A stretch of DNA of 64,000 nucleotides from Eurosta solidaginis (Eukaryota > Arthropoda > Insecta > Diptera > Tephritidae). A model generated the notes under the pieces. That model was not told where the DNA came from and did not search any database. It saw only the letters and a program-made list of their open reading frames with translations. The position numbers and the translations under genes are program-made. Positions 1 through 10,930 of this stretch are shown piece by piece (the first letter of the stretch is position 1; each line of letters begins with the position of its first letter). The stretch covers positions 81,863,675-81,927,674 of the forward strand of contig NC_090322.1 in NCBI RefSeq assembly GCF_040869045.1, read 5' to 3'.

Positions 1-1059
1 TAAACTTACCGGCTTAAAGGTTAAGCATGGTTAAAATATGTAAGTCGTTTTTTTTTTCAACAAATTTGAGTAGATCACTTAGCAGTTGTTTGCTTCAGAG
101 CGACAATTTTTAGATAGTTATAAAACTTTTAAAGGTTGTCAAACGTTGTTTCTCGTGTAGGAATTTTTTAACCAATTTGTTTTGGTTACTCGACGGCTCC
201 GTCCTCGTTAGCTTACCTGTTGCGTTTTTCTAAATAAACTTTTCGGCCTAAAGGTTAAGCATGGGTAAAATATGTAAATCGTTTTTTTCAACAAATTTGA
301 GTAGATCACTCAGCAGTTGTTGGCTTCAGAATAATAATTTTCAACATAGTTATTAAAACTTTTAAAGGTTGCCAAAACTCATTCTATATCCTTTAATCCT
401 AGAGTTAAATACGATAAAAACCGCGTACGAATTTGTTTAACCCATTCGTTTTGGTTACTTGACAGCTCCGTCCTCGTTCCTCCTACATATTGCGTTTTTC
501 TGAATAAACTTACCGGCCTAAAGGTTAAGCTTTGTTAAAATACTTAAGTCGTTTCGTTCAACATATTTGAGTAGATCACTCAGCAGTTGTTGGCTTCAGA
601 ATAATAAATTTTGACATAGTTATTTAAACTTTTAAAGGTTGCCAAACGTTGTTTCTCGTTTTGTATCCTTTAGTTCTAGAGTTAAATACGATAAAAACCG
701 CGTACGAATTTGTTTAACCAATTCGTTTTGGTTACTTGACCGCTCCGTCCTCGTGTAGCCTACATATTGCGTTTTTCTGAATAAACTTACCGGCCTAAAG
801 GTTAAGCATGGTTAAAATACTTAAGTCGTTTCGTTCAACAAAATTGAGTAGATCACTCAGCAGTTGTTGGCTTCAGAACAATAATTTTTGATATAGTTAT
901 TAAAAGTTTTTAAAGTGTTTCAAACGTTGTTTCTCGTTTTATATCTTTTAATATTAGAGTTAAATATGACAAAAACTGCGTACGAATTTTTTTAACCCAT
1001 TCGTTTTGGTTACTCGACAGCTCCGTCCTTGTGTAGACTACATATTGCGTTTTTCTGAA

Positions 1060-3183
1060 TAAACTTACCGGCCTAAAGGTTAAGCATGGTTAAAATACTT
1101 AAGTCGTTTCGTTCAACAAATTTGAGGAGATCACTCAGCAGTTGTTGGCTTCAGAACAAAAAATTTTTGATATAGTTATAAAAAGTTTTTAAAGTGTTTC
1201 AAACGTTGTTTCTCGTTTTATATCCTTTAATTCTAGAGTTAAATCTGATAAAAACCGCTTACGAATTTTTTTAACCAATTTGTTTTGGTTACTCGACGGC
1301 TCCGTCCTCGTTAGCTTACATATTACGTTTTTTTTAATTTGCTTACCGATTTAAACGTTAAGCAAGCTTAAAATACGTATTTGTTCAACAATTTTCGATA
1401 TAGTTAATACAACTTTTTAAGGGTTGTCAAACGTTGTTTCTCGTTTTATATCCTTTAATTCTAGAGTTAAATACGATAAAAACCGCGAACGAGTTTGTTT
1501 AACCCATTCGTTTTGGTTACTCGACCGCTCCGTCCTCGTGTAGCCTAAATATTGCGTTTTTCTAAATAAACTTACCGGCCTAAAGGTTAAGATTGCTTAA
1601 AATACGTAAGTCGTTTTGTTCAACAAATTTGAGTAGATCACTCAGCAGTTGTTTGCTTCAGAGCTACAATTTTTGATATAGTTAATAAAACTTTTTAAAG
1701 GTTGTCAAACATTGTTTCTCGTTTTATATCCTTTAATTCTAGAGTTAAATATGATAAAAACTGTGTGCGAATTTTTTTAACCCATTCGTTTTGGTTATTC
1801 GACTGCTCCGTCATCGCGTAGCCTACATATTGCGTTTTTCTAAATAAACTTACCGGCCTAAAGGTTAAGCTTTGTTAAAATACTTAAGTCGTTTCGTTCA
1901 ACATATTTGAGAAGATCACTCAGCAGTTGTTGGCTTCAGAGTAATAAATTTTGACATAGTTATTAAAACTTTTAAAGGTTGTCAAACGTTGTTTCTCGTT
2001 CTATATCCTTTAATTCTAGAGTTAAATGCGATAAAAACCGCGTACGAATTTGTTTAACCCATTCGTTTTGGTTACTCGACCGCTCCGTCCTCGTGTAGCC
2101 TACATATTGCGTTTTTCTGAATAAACTTACCGGCCTAAAGGTTAAGCATGGTTAAAATACTTAAGTCGTTTCGTTCAACAAATTTGAGAAGATCTCTCAG
2201 CAGTTGTTGGCTTCAGAACAAAAAATTTTTGATATAGTTATACAAAGTTTTTAAAGTGTTTCAACCGTTGTTTCTCGTTTTATATCCTTTAATTCTAGAG
2301 TTAAATCTGATAAAAACCGCTTACGAATTTTTTTAACCAATTTGTTTTGGTTGCTCGACGGCTCCGTCCTCGTTAGCTTACATATTACGTTTTTTTTAAT
2401 TTGCTTACCGATTTAAACGTTAAGCAAGCTTAAAATACGTATTTGTTCAACAATTTTCGATGTAGTTAATACAACTTTTTAAGGGTTGTCAAACGTTGTT
2501 TCTCGTTTTATATCCTTTAATTCTAGAGTTAAATACGATAAAAACCGCGAACGAGTTTGTTTAACCCATTCGTTTTGGTTACTCGACCGCTCCGTCCTCG
2601 TGTAGCCTAAATATTGCGTTTTTCTAAATAAACTTACCGGCCTAAAGGTTAAGATTGCTTAAAATACGTAAGTCGTTTTGTTCAACAAATTTGAGTAGAT
2701 CACTCAGCAGTTGTTTGCTTCAGAGCTACAATTTTTGATATAGTTAATAAAACTTTTTAAAGGTTGTCAAACATTGTTTCTCGTTTTATATCCTTTAATT
2801 CTAGAGTTAAATATGATAAAAACTGTGTGCGAATTTTTTTAAGCCATTCGTTTTGGTTATTCGACTGCTCCGTCATCGCGTAGCCTACATATTGCGTTTT
2901 TCTAAATAAACTTACCGGCCTAAAGGTTAAGCTTTGTTAAAATACTTAAGTCGTTTCGTTCAACATATTTGAGAAGATCACTCAGCAGTTGTTGGCTTCA
3001 GAGTAATAAATTTTGACATAGTTATTAAAACTTTTAAAGGTTGTCAAACGTTGTTTCTCGTTCTATATCCTTTAATTCTAGAGTTAAATGCGATAAAAAC
3101 CGCGTACGAATTTGTTTAACCCATTCGTTTTGGTTACTCGACCGCTCCGTCCTCGTGTAGCCTACATATTGCGTTTTTCTAAA
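1060..3183 (+). repeat. Higher-order repeat: two tandem copies of a 1062-bp, four-monomer block
   Basis: Positions 1060-2121 and 2122-3183 match monomer for monomer. The distinctive short monomer starting TATTACGTTTTTTTTAATTT lies at 1321 and again at 2383, exactly 1062 bp later, with the same private variants following it (for example TTAAGATTGC and CTGTGTGCGAA). Neighbouring monomers outside the block differ far more. This is what local unequal exchange in a satellite array produces. Confidence 0.85.
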
Positions 3184-3922
3184 TAAACTTACCGGCCTAA
3201 AGGTTAAATATGGTTAAAATACTAAGTCGTTTTCTTCAACAAATTTGAGTAGATCACTCAGCAGTTGTTGGCTTCAGAACAATAATTTTTGATATAGTTA
3301 TTAAAAGTGTTTAAAGGGTGTCAAACGTTGTTTATCGGTTTATATCCTTTAATTATAGAGTTAGATCTGATAAATACCGTGTAGCAATTTTTTAACCAAT
3401 TTGTTTTGGTTACTCGACTGCTCCGTCCTCGTAAGTTTACATGTTGCGTTTTTCTAAATAAACTTTTCGGCCTAAAGGTTAAGAATGGTTAAAATATGTA
3501 AGTCGTTTTTTTCAACAAATTTGAGTAGATCACTCAGCAGTTGTTGGCTTCAGAATAATAATTTTTAACATAGTTATTAAAACTTTTAAAGGTTGCCAAA
3601 ACTCATTTTATATCCTTTAATTCTAGAGTTAAATACGATAAAAACCGCGTACGAATTTGTTTAACCCATTCGTTTTGGTTACTTGACAGCTCCGTCCTCG
3701 TGTAGCCTACATATTGCGTTTTTCTGAATAAACTTACCGGCCTAAAGGTTAAGCATGGTTAAAATACTTAAGTCGTTTCGTTCAACAAAATTGAGTAGAT
3801 CACTCAGCAGTTGTTGGCTTCAGAACAAACATTTTTGATATAGTTATTAAAAGTTTTTAAAGTGTTTCAAACGTTGTTTCTCGTTTTATATCCTTTAATA
3901 TTAGAGTTAAATATGATAAAAA

Positions 3923-4586
3923 AGCATGCTTAACGTTTAGATCGGTAAGCATGTTAAAAAAAACGCAATATGTAAGCTAACGAGGACGGAGCCGTCGAGT
4001 AACCAAAATAAATTGGTTAAAAAAATTCATACGTGGTATTTATCAGATTTAACTCTAGAATTAAACGATATAAAACGAGAAACAACGTTTGACACCCTTT
4101 AAAAACTTTTAATAACTATATCAAAAATTATTATTCTGAAGCCAACAACTGCTAAGTGATCTACTAAAATTTGTTGAACGAAACGACTTAAGAATTTTAA
4201 CCATGCTTAACCTTTAGGCCGGTAAGTTTATTCAGAAAAACGCAATATGTAGTCTACACGAGGACGGAGCGGTCGAGTAACCAAAACGAATGGGTTAAAA
4301 AAATTCGTACGCAGTTTTTATCATATTTAACTCTAATATTAAAGGATATAAAACGAGAAACAAAGTTTGAAACACTTTAAAAACTTTTAATAACTATATC
4401 AAAAATTATTGTTCTGAAGCCAACAACTGCTAAGTGATCTCCTCAAATTTGTTGAACGAAACGACTTAAGTATCTTAACATGCTTAACCTTTAGGCCGGA
4501 AGTTTATTTAGAAAAACGCAATATGTAGGCTACGCGATGGAGCAGTCGAATAACCAAAAAGAATGGGTTAAAAAAATTCGCACAGT
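3923..4586 (-). repeat. Inverted block within the satellite array
   Basis: At about 3922 the monomer sequence switches to its reverse complement, reading GCTTAACGTTTAGATCGGTA and then AACGCAATATG. It stays inverted for more than two monomers and returns to forward orientation near 4586, at TTGTTCAACAAATTTGAG. Both junctions fall inside monomers. Arrays before and after are forward, so this is a local inversion or an inverted insertion of array sequence. Confidence 0.9.
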
Positions 4587-7500
4587 TTGTTCAACAAATT
4601 TGAGTAGATCACTCAGCAGTTGTTTGCTTCAGAGCGAAAATTTTTGAGAAAGTTATTAAAACTTTTTAAGGGTTGTCAAACGTTGTTTCTCGTTTTATAT
4701 CCTTTAATATTAGAGTTAAATATGAAAAAACTGCGTACGAATTTTTTTAACCCATTCGTTTTGGTTATTCGACCGCTCCGTCCTCGTGTAGCCTACATAT
4801 TGCGTTTTTCTAAATAAACTTACCGGCCTAAAGGTTAAACATGGTTAAGATACTTAAGTCGTTGCGTTCAACAAATTTGAGTAGATCACTCAGCACTTTT
4901 TGGCTTCAGAACAATAATTTTTGATATAGTTATTAAAAGTTTTTAAAGGGTGTCAAACGTTGTTTCTCGGTTTATATCCTGTAATTATAGAGTTAGATCT
5001 GATAAATATCGTGTAGGAATTTTTTTACCAATTTGTTTTGGTTTCTCGACGGCTGCGTCCTCGTTAGGTTACATATTGCGTTTTGTTTAATTTGATTACC
5101 GATCTAAACGTTAAGCATGCTAAAACACGTAAGTCGTATTGTTCAACAAATTTTAGTAGATCACTCAGCAGTTGTTTGCTTCAGAGCGACAGTTTTTGAG
5201 ATAGTTATTAAAACTTTTTAAAGGTTGTCAAACGTTGTTTCTCGTTTTATATCCTTTAATATAAGATTTAATATGATAAAAACTGCGTACAAATTTTTTT
5301 AACCCATTGTTTTGGTTATCCGTCCTCGTGTAGCCTACATATTGCGTGTTTCTAAATAAACTTACCGGCCTAAAGGTTAAGCATGGTTAAAATACTTAAG
5401 TCGTTTCGTTCACCAAATTTGAGTAGATACCTCAGCAGTTGTTGGCTTCAGAACAATAATTTTTGATATAGTTATTAAAAGTATTTAAAGGGTGTCAAAC
5501 TTTGTTTCTCGGTTTATATCCATTAATTATAGAGTTAGATCTGATAAATACCGCGTAGGAATTTTTTAACCAATTTGTTTTGGTTACTCGTCTGCTCCGT
5601 CCTTGTTAGGTTACATATTGCGTTTTTTTTAAATTTGCTTACCGATCTAAAGGTTAAGCATGCTTAAAATACGTAAGTCGTTTTGTTCAACATATTTGAG
5701 TAGATCACTCAGCAGTTGGTTGCTTCAGAGCTATAATTTTTGAGATAGTTATTAAAACTTTTTAAAGGTTGTCAAACGTTGTTTCTCTATTTAGATCCTT
5801 TAATTCTAGAGTTAAATATGATAAAAACCGCGTACGAATTTTTTAACCCATTTGTTTTGGTTACTCGACGGCTCCGTCCTCGTTAGCTTACATGTTGCGT
5901 TTTTCTAAATAAACTTTCCGGCCTAAGGTTAAGCATGGTTAAAGTACGTAAGTCGTTTTGTTCAACAAATTTGAGTAGATCACTCATCAGCTGTTGGCTT
6001 CAGAGCGACAATTTTTGAGATAGTTATTAAAACTTTTTAAAGGTTGTCAAACGTTTTTTCTCGTTTTATATCCTTTAATTCTAGAGTTAAATATGATAAA
6101 AACCGCGCACGAATTTTTTTAACCCATTCGTTTTGGTTATTCGACGGCTCCGTTATCGTGTAGCCTACAGATTGCGTTTTGCTAAATAAACTTACCGGCC
6201 TAAAGGTTAAGCATGGTTAAGATACTTAAGTCGTTTCGTTCAACAAATTTGAGTAGATCACTCAGCAGTTGTTGGCTTCAGAACAATAATTTCTGATATA
6301 GTTATTAAAAGTTTTTAAAGGGTGTCGAACGTTGTTTCTCGGTTTATATCCTGTAATTATAGAGTTAGGTCTGATAAATGTAGGAATTTTTTAACCAATT
6401 TGTTTTGGTTACTCGACGGCTCCGTTCTCGTTAGGTTACATATTGCGTTTTTTTTAATTTGCTTACCGATCTAAACGTTAAGCAAGCTTAAAACACGTAA
6501 GTCGTATTGTTCAACAAATTTGAGTAGATCACTCAGCAATTGTTTGCTTCAGAGCGACAGTTTTTGAGATAGTTATTAAAACTTTTTAAAGGTTGTCAAA
6601 CGTTGTTTCTCGTTTTATATCCTTTAATATAAGATTTAATATGATAAAAACAGCGCACAAATTTTTTTAACCCATTCGTTTTGGTTACTCGACCGCTCCG
6701 TCCTCTTGTAGCCTACCTTCATATTGCGCTTTTCTGAATAAACTTACCGGCCTAAAGGTTAAGCATGGTCAAAATACTTAAATCGTTTCATTCGACAAAT
6801 TTTAGTAGATCACTTAGCAGTTTTTGGCTTCAGAATAATAATTTTTGATATAGTATTCAAAGTTTTTAAAGGGTGTCAAACGTTGTTTCTCGTTTTATAT
6901 CGTTTAATTCTAGAGTTAAATCTGATAAATACCGCGTATGAATTTTTTTAACCAATTTGTTTTGGTTACTCGACGGCTCCGTCCTCGTTAGCTTAAATAT
7001 TGCGTTTTTTTTAACATGCTTACCGATCTAAACGTTAAGCATGCTTAAACCACGTAAATCGTATTGTTCAACAAATTTGAGTAGATCACTCAGCAGTTGT
7101 TTGCTTCAGAGCGACAATTTTTAGATAGTTATACAACTTTTAAAGGTTGTTAAACGTTGTTTTTCGGTTCCTTTAATTATAGAGTTAGATCTGATAAATA
7201 CCGTGGAGGCATTTTTTAACCAATTTGTTTTGGTTACTCGACGGCTCCGTCCTCGTTAGCTTACATGTTGCGTTTTTCTAAATAAACTTTCCGGCCTAAA
7301 AGTTAAAGTACGTAAGTCGTTTTGTTCAACAAATTTGAGTAGATCACTCATCAGCTCATCAGATTTAATATTATAAAAACTGCGTACGAATTTGTTTAAT
7401 CCATTCGTTTTGGTTATTCGACGGCTCCGTCTTCGTTAGCTTACATGTTGCGTTTTCCTAAATAAACTTTCCGGCCTAAAGGTTAAGCATGGTTAAAGTA

Positions 7501-7679
7501 CGTAAGTCGTTTTGTTCAACAAATTTGTGGAGATCACTTATCAGCTGTTTGCTTCAGAGCGACAATTTTTCAGATAGTTATTAAAACTTTTTAAAGGTTG
7601 TCAAACTTTTTTTCTCGTTTTATATCCTTTAATTCTAGAGTTATATATGATAAAAACCGCGTACGAATTTGTTTAACCC

Positions 7680-9464
7680 TGTGAGGACCAAATAAATCCT
7701 CATTAATTTGGCCCACACAAAACGAACCCACAACATATTTGACACGACATTAACACAACAAGTGGCCACAAAAGTCTCTAGCAACACGATCAACCAACCA
7801 GTCTCAGCAACTCAACGAGCGGTCGCAACATTTAACAGCAACACGGCCAACCAACAAATCTCAGCAACACAACGAGCGCTCGCAACATTCAACAGCAACA
7901 CGGTGACCATGACAACGCAACCATTTGAGCTAGCAACACCAAACACAACAGCCATAAAAGGAGCGACACAGCAGCACAGCAGTCAGTCAGCACGGAGCTG
8001 TGGTCGTGACCAGAGCTACTAGCGAAGTATATCCCTATTGCAGTTGACCTTCTCTATGCAAAGAAATCCACTTCATATGAGCGAGTCGTGGAATGGTGAT
8101 TGCGGTTGACCTTCTCTACGCATCACCCCCAGAGACCAAAGGCCCCGCCACAGTAACGCGCAACCGCGACAGGTGACACCCGCTCACCTCCGTCAGTAGA
8201 AGTATGCCGGCAGAGGCCGCGACAGAGCGGCAACGCACGTAAACCAGCAGTCAGTCAGCACGGAACTGTGGTCGTGACCAGAGCTACTAGCGAAGTATAT
8301 CCCTATTGCAGTTGACCTTCTCTATGCAATAGGAATCCACTTCATAGGAGCGAGTCGTGGAATGGTGATTGCGATTGACCTTCTCTACGCATAACCCCCA
8401 AAGACCAAAGGCCCCGCCACAGTAACGCGCAACCGCGACAGGTGACACCCGCTCACCTCCGTCAGCAGAAGTACGCCGGCAGAGGCCGCAACAGAGCGGC
8501 AACGCACGTAAACCAGCGCAGAGCGCGGCAGCAAAGCGCAGCAGAGGTCCGCCGACGCACAACGTAACCAGGGTAAGCCAGCGCCAAGCGCGGCGGCAGA
8601 GCGCAGCAGAAGTACACCGACGGAGTAATACAAGTAAGCGCCGACGTAGGGCGCGACAGAGCATCGCCTCAGCAACACAAGTAAACGCCGACGTAGGGCG
8701 CGACAGAGTATCGCCCAGCAAATACGAGTAGACGCCGACGCAAGGCGTGGCAGAGAATCGCCCAGCAACCAGCAATACAAATAGACGCCGACGCAAGGCG
8801 CAGCAGAATAATACAAGTAAACGCTGACGTAGGGCGCGACAGAGTATCGCCCAGCAAATACGAGTAGACGCCGACGCAAGGCGTGACAGAGTATCGCCCA
8901 GCAAATACGAGTAGACGCCGACGCAAGGCGTGGCAGAGAATCGCCCAGCAACCAGCAATACACATAGACGCCGACGCAAGGCGCAGCAGAGTAATACAAG
9001 TAAACGCCGACGTAAGGCGCGTCAAGACACCGACGCCACATAATATCGGGATCCGTCTAACGGAACACGGCGACAGAGCATCGCCTCAGCAATACAAGTG
9101 GACGCCGACGTAAGGCGCGACAGAGCACCGCAGCAGAGAGAGACGCCGTCATAAGGCGCGTCAAGGCACCGACGCCACATACTAACGGGACCCAGCTAAC
9201 GGAATACGGCCAGACCGCTAAGGCCCGCCACCGCAATCAAGGATACCGCAAGATAATCCAAGTGAAATTGAAAATGAAGTATACAAACACGTTTTATTTT
9301 ATATTATAGAATTTAGAACCAATAAAGGGAGTGAAGTTTTTTATATTAAATCGGTTTGCAAGGTGCCCCTTTAATACAAATTTATTGTAAACGAGCCCTG
9401 GGCACGGCGAGTATACCCCAGCAAATATCAAAGAAGCAACGGGGCACGAAAAAGCTTCGTTACA
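7680..9464 (+). repeat. 5' LTR of element A (1785 bp)
   Basis: It begins TGTGAGGACC and ends TTACA. From 7981 it holds two copies of a ~269 bp tandem unit, then from about 8600 to 9130 a GC-rich stretch of short degenerate repeats built on CGCCGACGCAAGGCG and CGCCGACGTAGGGCG. An AATAAA at 9322-9327 in an AT-rich segment is the best poly(A) signal candidate. The hydrophobic reverse-strand ORFs seen here come from the repeats and are not genes. Confidence 0.93.
7981..8515 (+). repeat. Two ~269-bp tandem units inside the 5' LTR of element A
   Basis: Units start with AGTCAGTCAGCACGGA at 7981 and 8249. Each contains TTGACCTTCTCTATGCA and a second similar TTGACCTTCTCTACGCAT half. The same unit is present four times in the 3' LTR. 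Confidence 0.9.
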
Positions 9465-9466
9465 AT

Positions 9467-9484
9467 TGGCGCCCGAGCAGGGAC
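9467..9484 (+). other. Primer binding site of element A, tRNA-Lys type
   Basis: TGGCGCCCGAGCAGGGAC lies two bases after the 5' LTR. It differs at one of 18 positions from the complement of the 3' end of tRNA-Lys(UUU) as I know it. It would prime minus-strand DNA synthesis. Confidence 0.85.
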
Positions 9485-9541
9485 CCTGCAAATCCTTACC
9501 ACGTCAGAAGGAATATTCCTGACGAGAAACCTAACCACAAA

Positions 9542-10930
9542 ATGGTCGACCAGAGTGATACCACGTGGTTAGACACAATTTCAAAGGAGCAGCTGATATC
9601 CATCGCACAGGAATTGGGGATTGAGCAGACAGGTACCACCCGAGAAATCCGAAAGCGCATAGCAGCACTGGCCTCAAAGGCAAATACGGACTCGGAAATC
9701 CACGAAAAGTTTTTATCCCTACAAGCCACCTACAAGGAAACTACGCACATGAGCGACGTAAATGAGGTTAAGACACCGACTCCGTCGAACGGAGGAGGCA
9801 CACCGAAGGTCGCCGTTACAACAGTAGAACAAACTCAATTCGCGTTACACCCCAGGAGTACAGTACCCACACAACAGTACTTACCATCAGGAATAGCGGT
9901 ACCACCCAACGGTACATCTCAGGCACCTCCCAGGAGTACAGTACCCACACAACAGCACGAACCATCAGAAATTACGGCATCATCAACCGGCACATCTCAA
10001 CCCACGCAAACGTACTTACCAGCGGGAATGACGGCACCAGCCATGAACTGTACATGCCAGGTAACTCAAGCACCGACCGTGGTGTTCGCGCCCATCATCG
10101 ACCAGGTAAGAAAGTGGTCCGTAAAGTATGAAGGTGGACGGGACCCGTTAGCGTTCATCGAACGGTTAGAGGAGTTAACCGAAGTATACGCGCTAAACGT
10201 GGACCTCCTGCCAAAAGCCATGCCCGAGCTACTAGGGGGCGCCGCGCTACAATGGTACCGCAATAACAATGCGCACTGGGGAGAGTGGACAAGCTCCAAA
10301 AAGGATTTTTTACGTTTCTTCCTGCCAGTCAGGTATTTCGAGCGTCTCGAGGACGACATACGCCAACGAAGGCAGCATAACAAGGAAAAGTACAAGGATT
10401 ACGTGCTAGCTATACAGAGCTTGATGAGACACGCAGGGTACACCAGCGAACAGCGACTGGAACGAATCTTCCGTAACAGCCACTCCGATTACCAACTTTA
10501 CATCCGTCGGAGGGACTTCACTAATCTCGCAGAGCTCCTGACACTTGCCGAAGAATACGAGAACATACGCGAGAACTATCGAAGATCACCAGGCGGACAT
10601 CACCGCGAAGTTACGCGACACATCGCCAGTGACACAACCCGGGTGTCACCATCAAAACCTGCAACACGACCACCACCTCCACCGAATCTAACGAACCGCA
10701 CGCCTCCACGCAATCAGAGATACGGCCCCAACGGCGTATGCAGGAGATGCGGCGAACGAGGACATGACACCAATAGGTGCCGAAACCTACAGAAAATTTA
10801 TTGCTGGGAATGTGGCCGCAACGATATACGAACCATCGAATGCTGCCGCCGACGTCAGGGAAACGACAGAGGGCTCCACGAAGAAGAAGGCGCCGTGAGC
10901 CCGAGGGACCTAGCGCCGAAACGGCAGTAA
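9542..10930 (+). CDS. gag: Gag polyprotein of element A, intact
   Basis: This encodes 462 residues from the ATG at 9542; the frame is open further upstream but runs into the LTR. It would form the virus-like particle. About residues 10-42 resemble a SAP-type helix-turn-helix (LISIAQELGI followed by TREIRKRIAAL). A proline/threonine-rich linker with short repeats follows. Residues ~180-350 are a typical Gypsy capsid segment (ALQWYRNN, then MRHAGYTSEQ and YIRRRDFTNLAELL). A CCHC zinc knuckle, CRRCGERGHDTNRC, sits at about residue 400, followed by an incomplete second Cys-rich motif (CWECGRND). Gag and pol overlap at 10777-10930, with pol in the -1 frame, the usual Gypsy arrangement. No stop interrupts this gag. 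Confidence 0.9.
   Translation: MVDQSDTTWLDTISKEQLISIAQELGIEQTGTTREIRKRIAALASKANTDSEIHEKFLSLQATYKETTHMSDVNEVKTPTPSNGGGTPKVAVTTVEQTQFALHPRSTVPTQQYLPSGIAVPPNGTSQAPPRSTVPTQQHEPSEITASSTGTSQPTQTYLPAGMTAPAMNCTCQVTQAPTVVFAPIIDQVRKWSVKYEGGRDPLAFIERLEELTEVYALNVDLLPKAMPELLGGAALQWYRNNNAHWGEWTSSKKDFLRFFLPVRYFERLEDDIRQRRQHNKEKYKDYVLAIQSLMRHAGYTSEQRLERIFRNSHSDYQLYIRRRDFTNLAELLTLAEEYENIRENYRRSPGGHHREVTRHIASDTTRVSPSKPATRPPPPPNLTNRTPPRNQRYGPNGVCRRCGERGHDTNRCRNLQKIYCWECGRNDIRTIECCRRRQGNDRGLHEEEGAVSPRDLAPKRQ

Larger units (their letters stand above)
1..7679 (+). repeat. Satellite array, ~275-280 bp monomer, block 1
   Basis: This is a head-to-tail array of an AT-rich monomer. Each unit carries ACCGGCCTAAAGGTTAAGCA or its CCGATCTAAACGTTAAGC variant, then GAGTAGATCACTCAGCAGTT, then TTTTGGTTACTCGACGGCTC. 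Unit starts recur at about 507, 783 and 1064, giving a period near 278 bp; the first unit is ~232 bp because of an internal deletion. Two monomer types can be told apart: one with GGCTTCAGAACAATAATTTT and one with TGCTTCAGAGCGACAATTTT. They often alternate, suggesting a ~550 bp dimer. Short ORFs here are chance. No host gene is visible. The array ends where element A was inserted. Confidence 0.95.

Noticed and set aside
4620..4817. Small ORFs inside the satellite (also 21495-21746 and 21712-21915)
   Set aside because: Satellite monomers contain frequent stops and these are isolated chance frames not kept in other monomers.
1..7679. Regularly spaced repeats considered as a CRISPR array
   Set aside because: The unit is ~278 bp with no distinct spacers and the context is an insect satellite with LTR elements.
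7708..8022. 104-codon ORF at the start of both LTRs of element A (also 14969-15283)
   Set aside because: A low-complexity Asn/Thr/Gln-rich product lying in the LTR start and running into the tandem units; most likely non-coding.
8287..9041. Long minus-strand ORFs of hydrophobic, repetitive protein in the LTR of element A (also at 16185-16768)
   Set aside because: They lie wholly in GC-rich tandem repeats of the LTR, several frames are open at once, and the protein is a repeat artefact with no domain.
10794..10800. AAATTTA, a canonical -1 slippery heptamer within the gag-pol overlap of element A
   Set aside because: Its phase is wrong: in the gag frame the codons are AAA ATT TAT, so the heptamer is not read as A AAT TTA. 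The frameshift site of this element remains unidentified.
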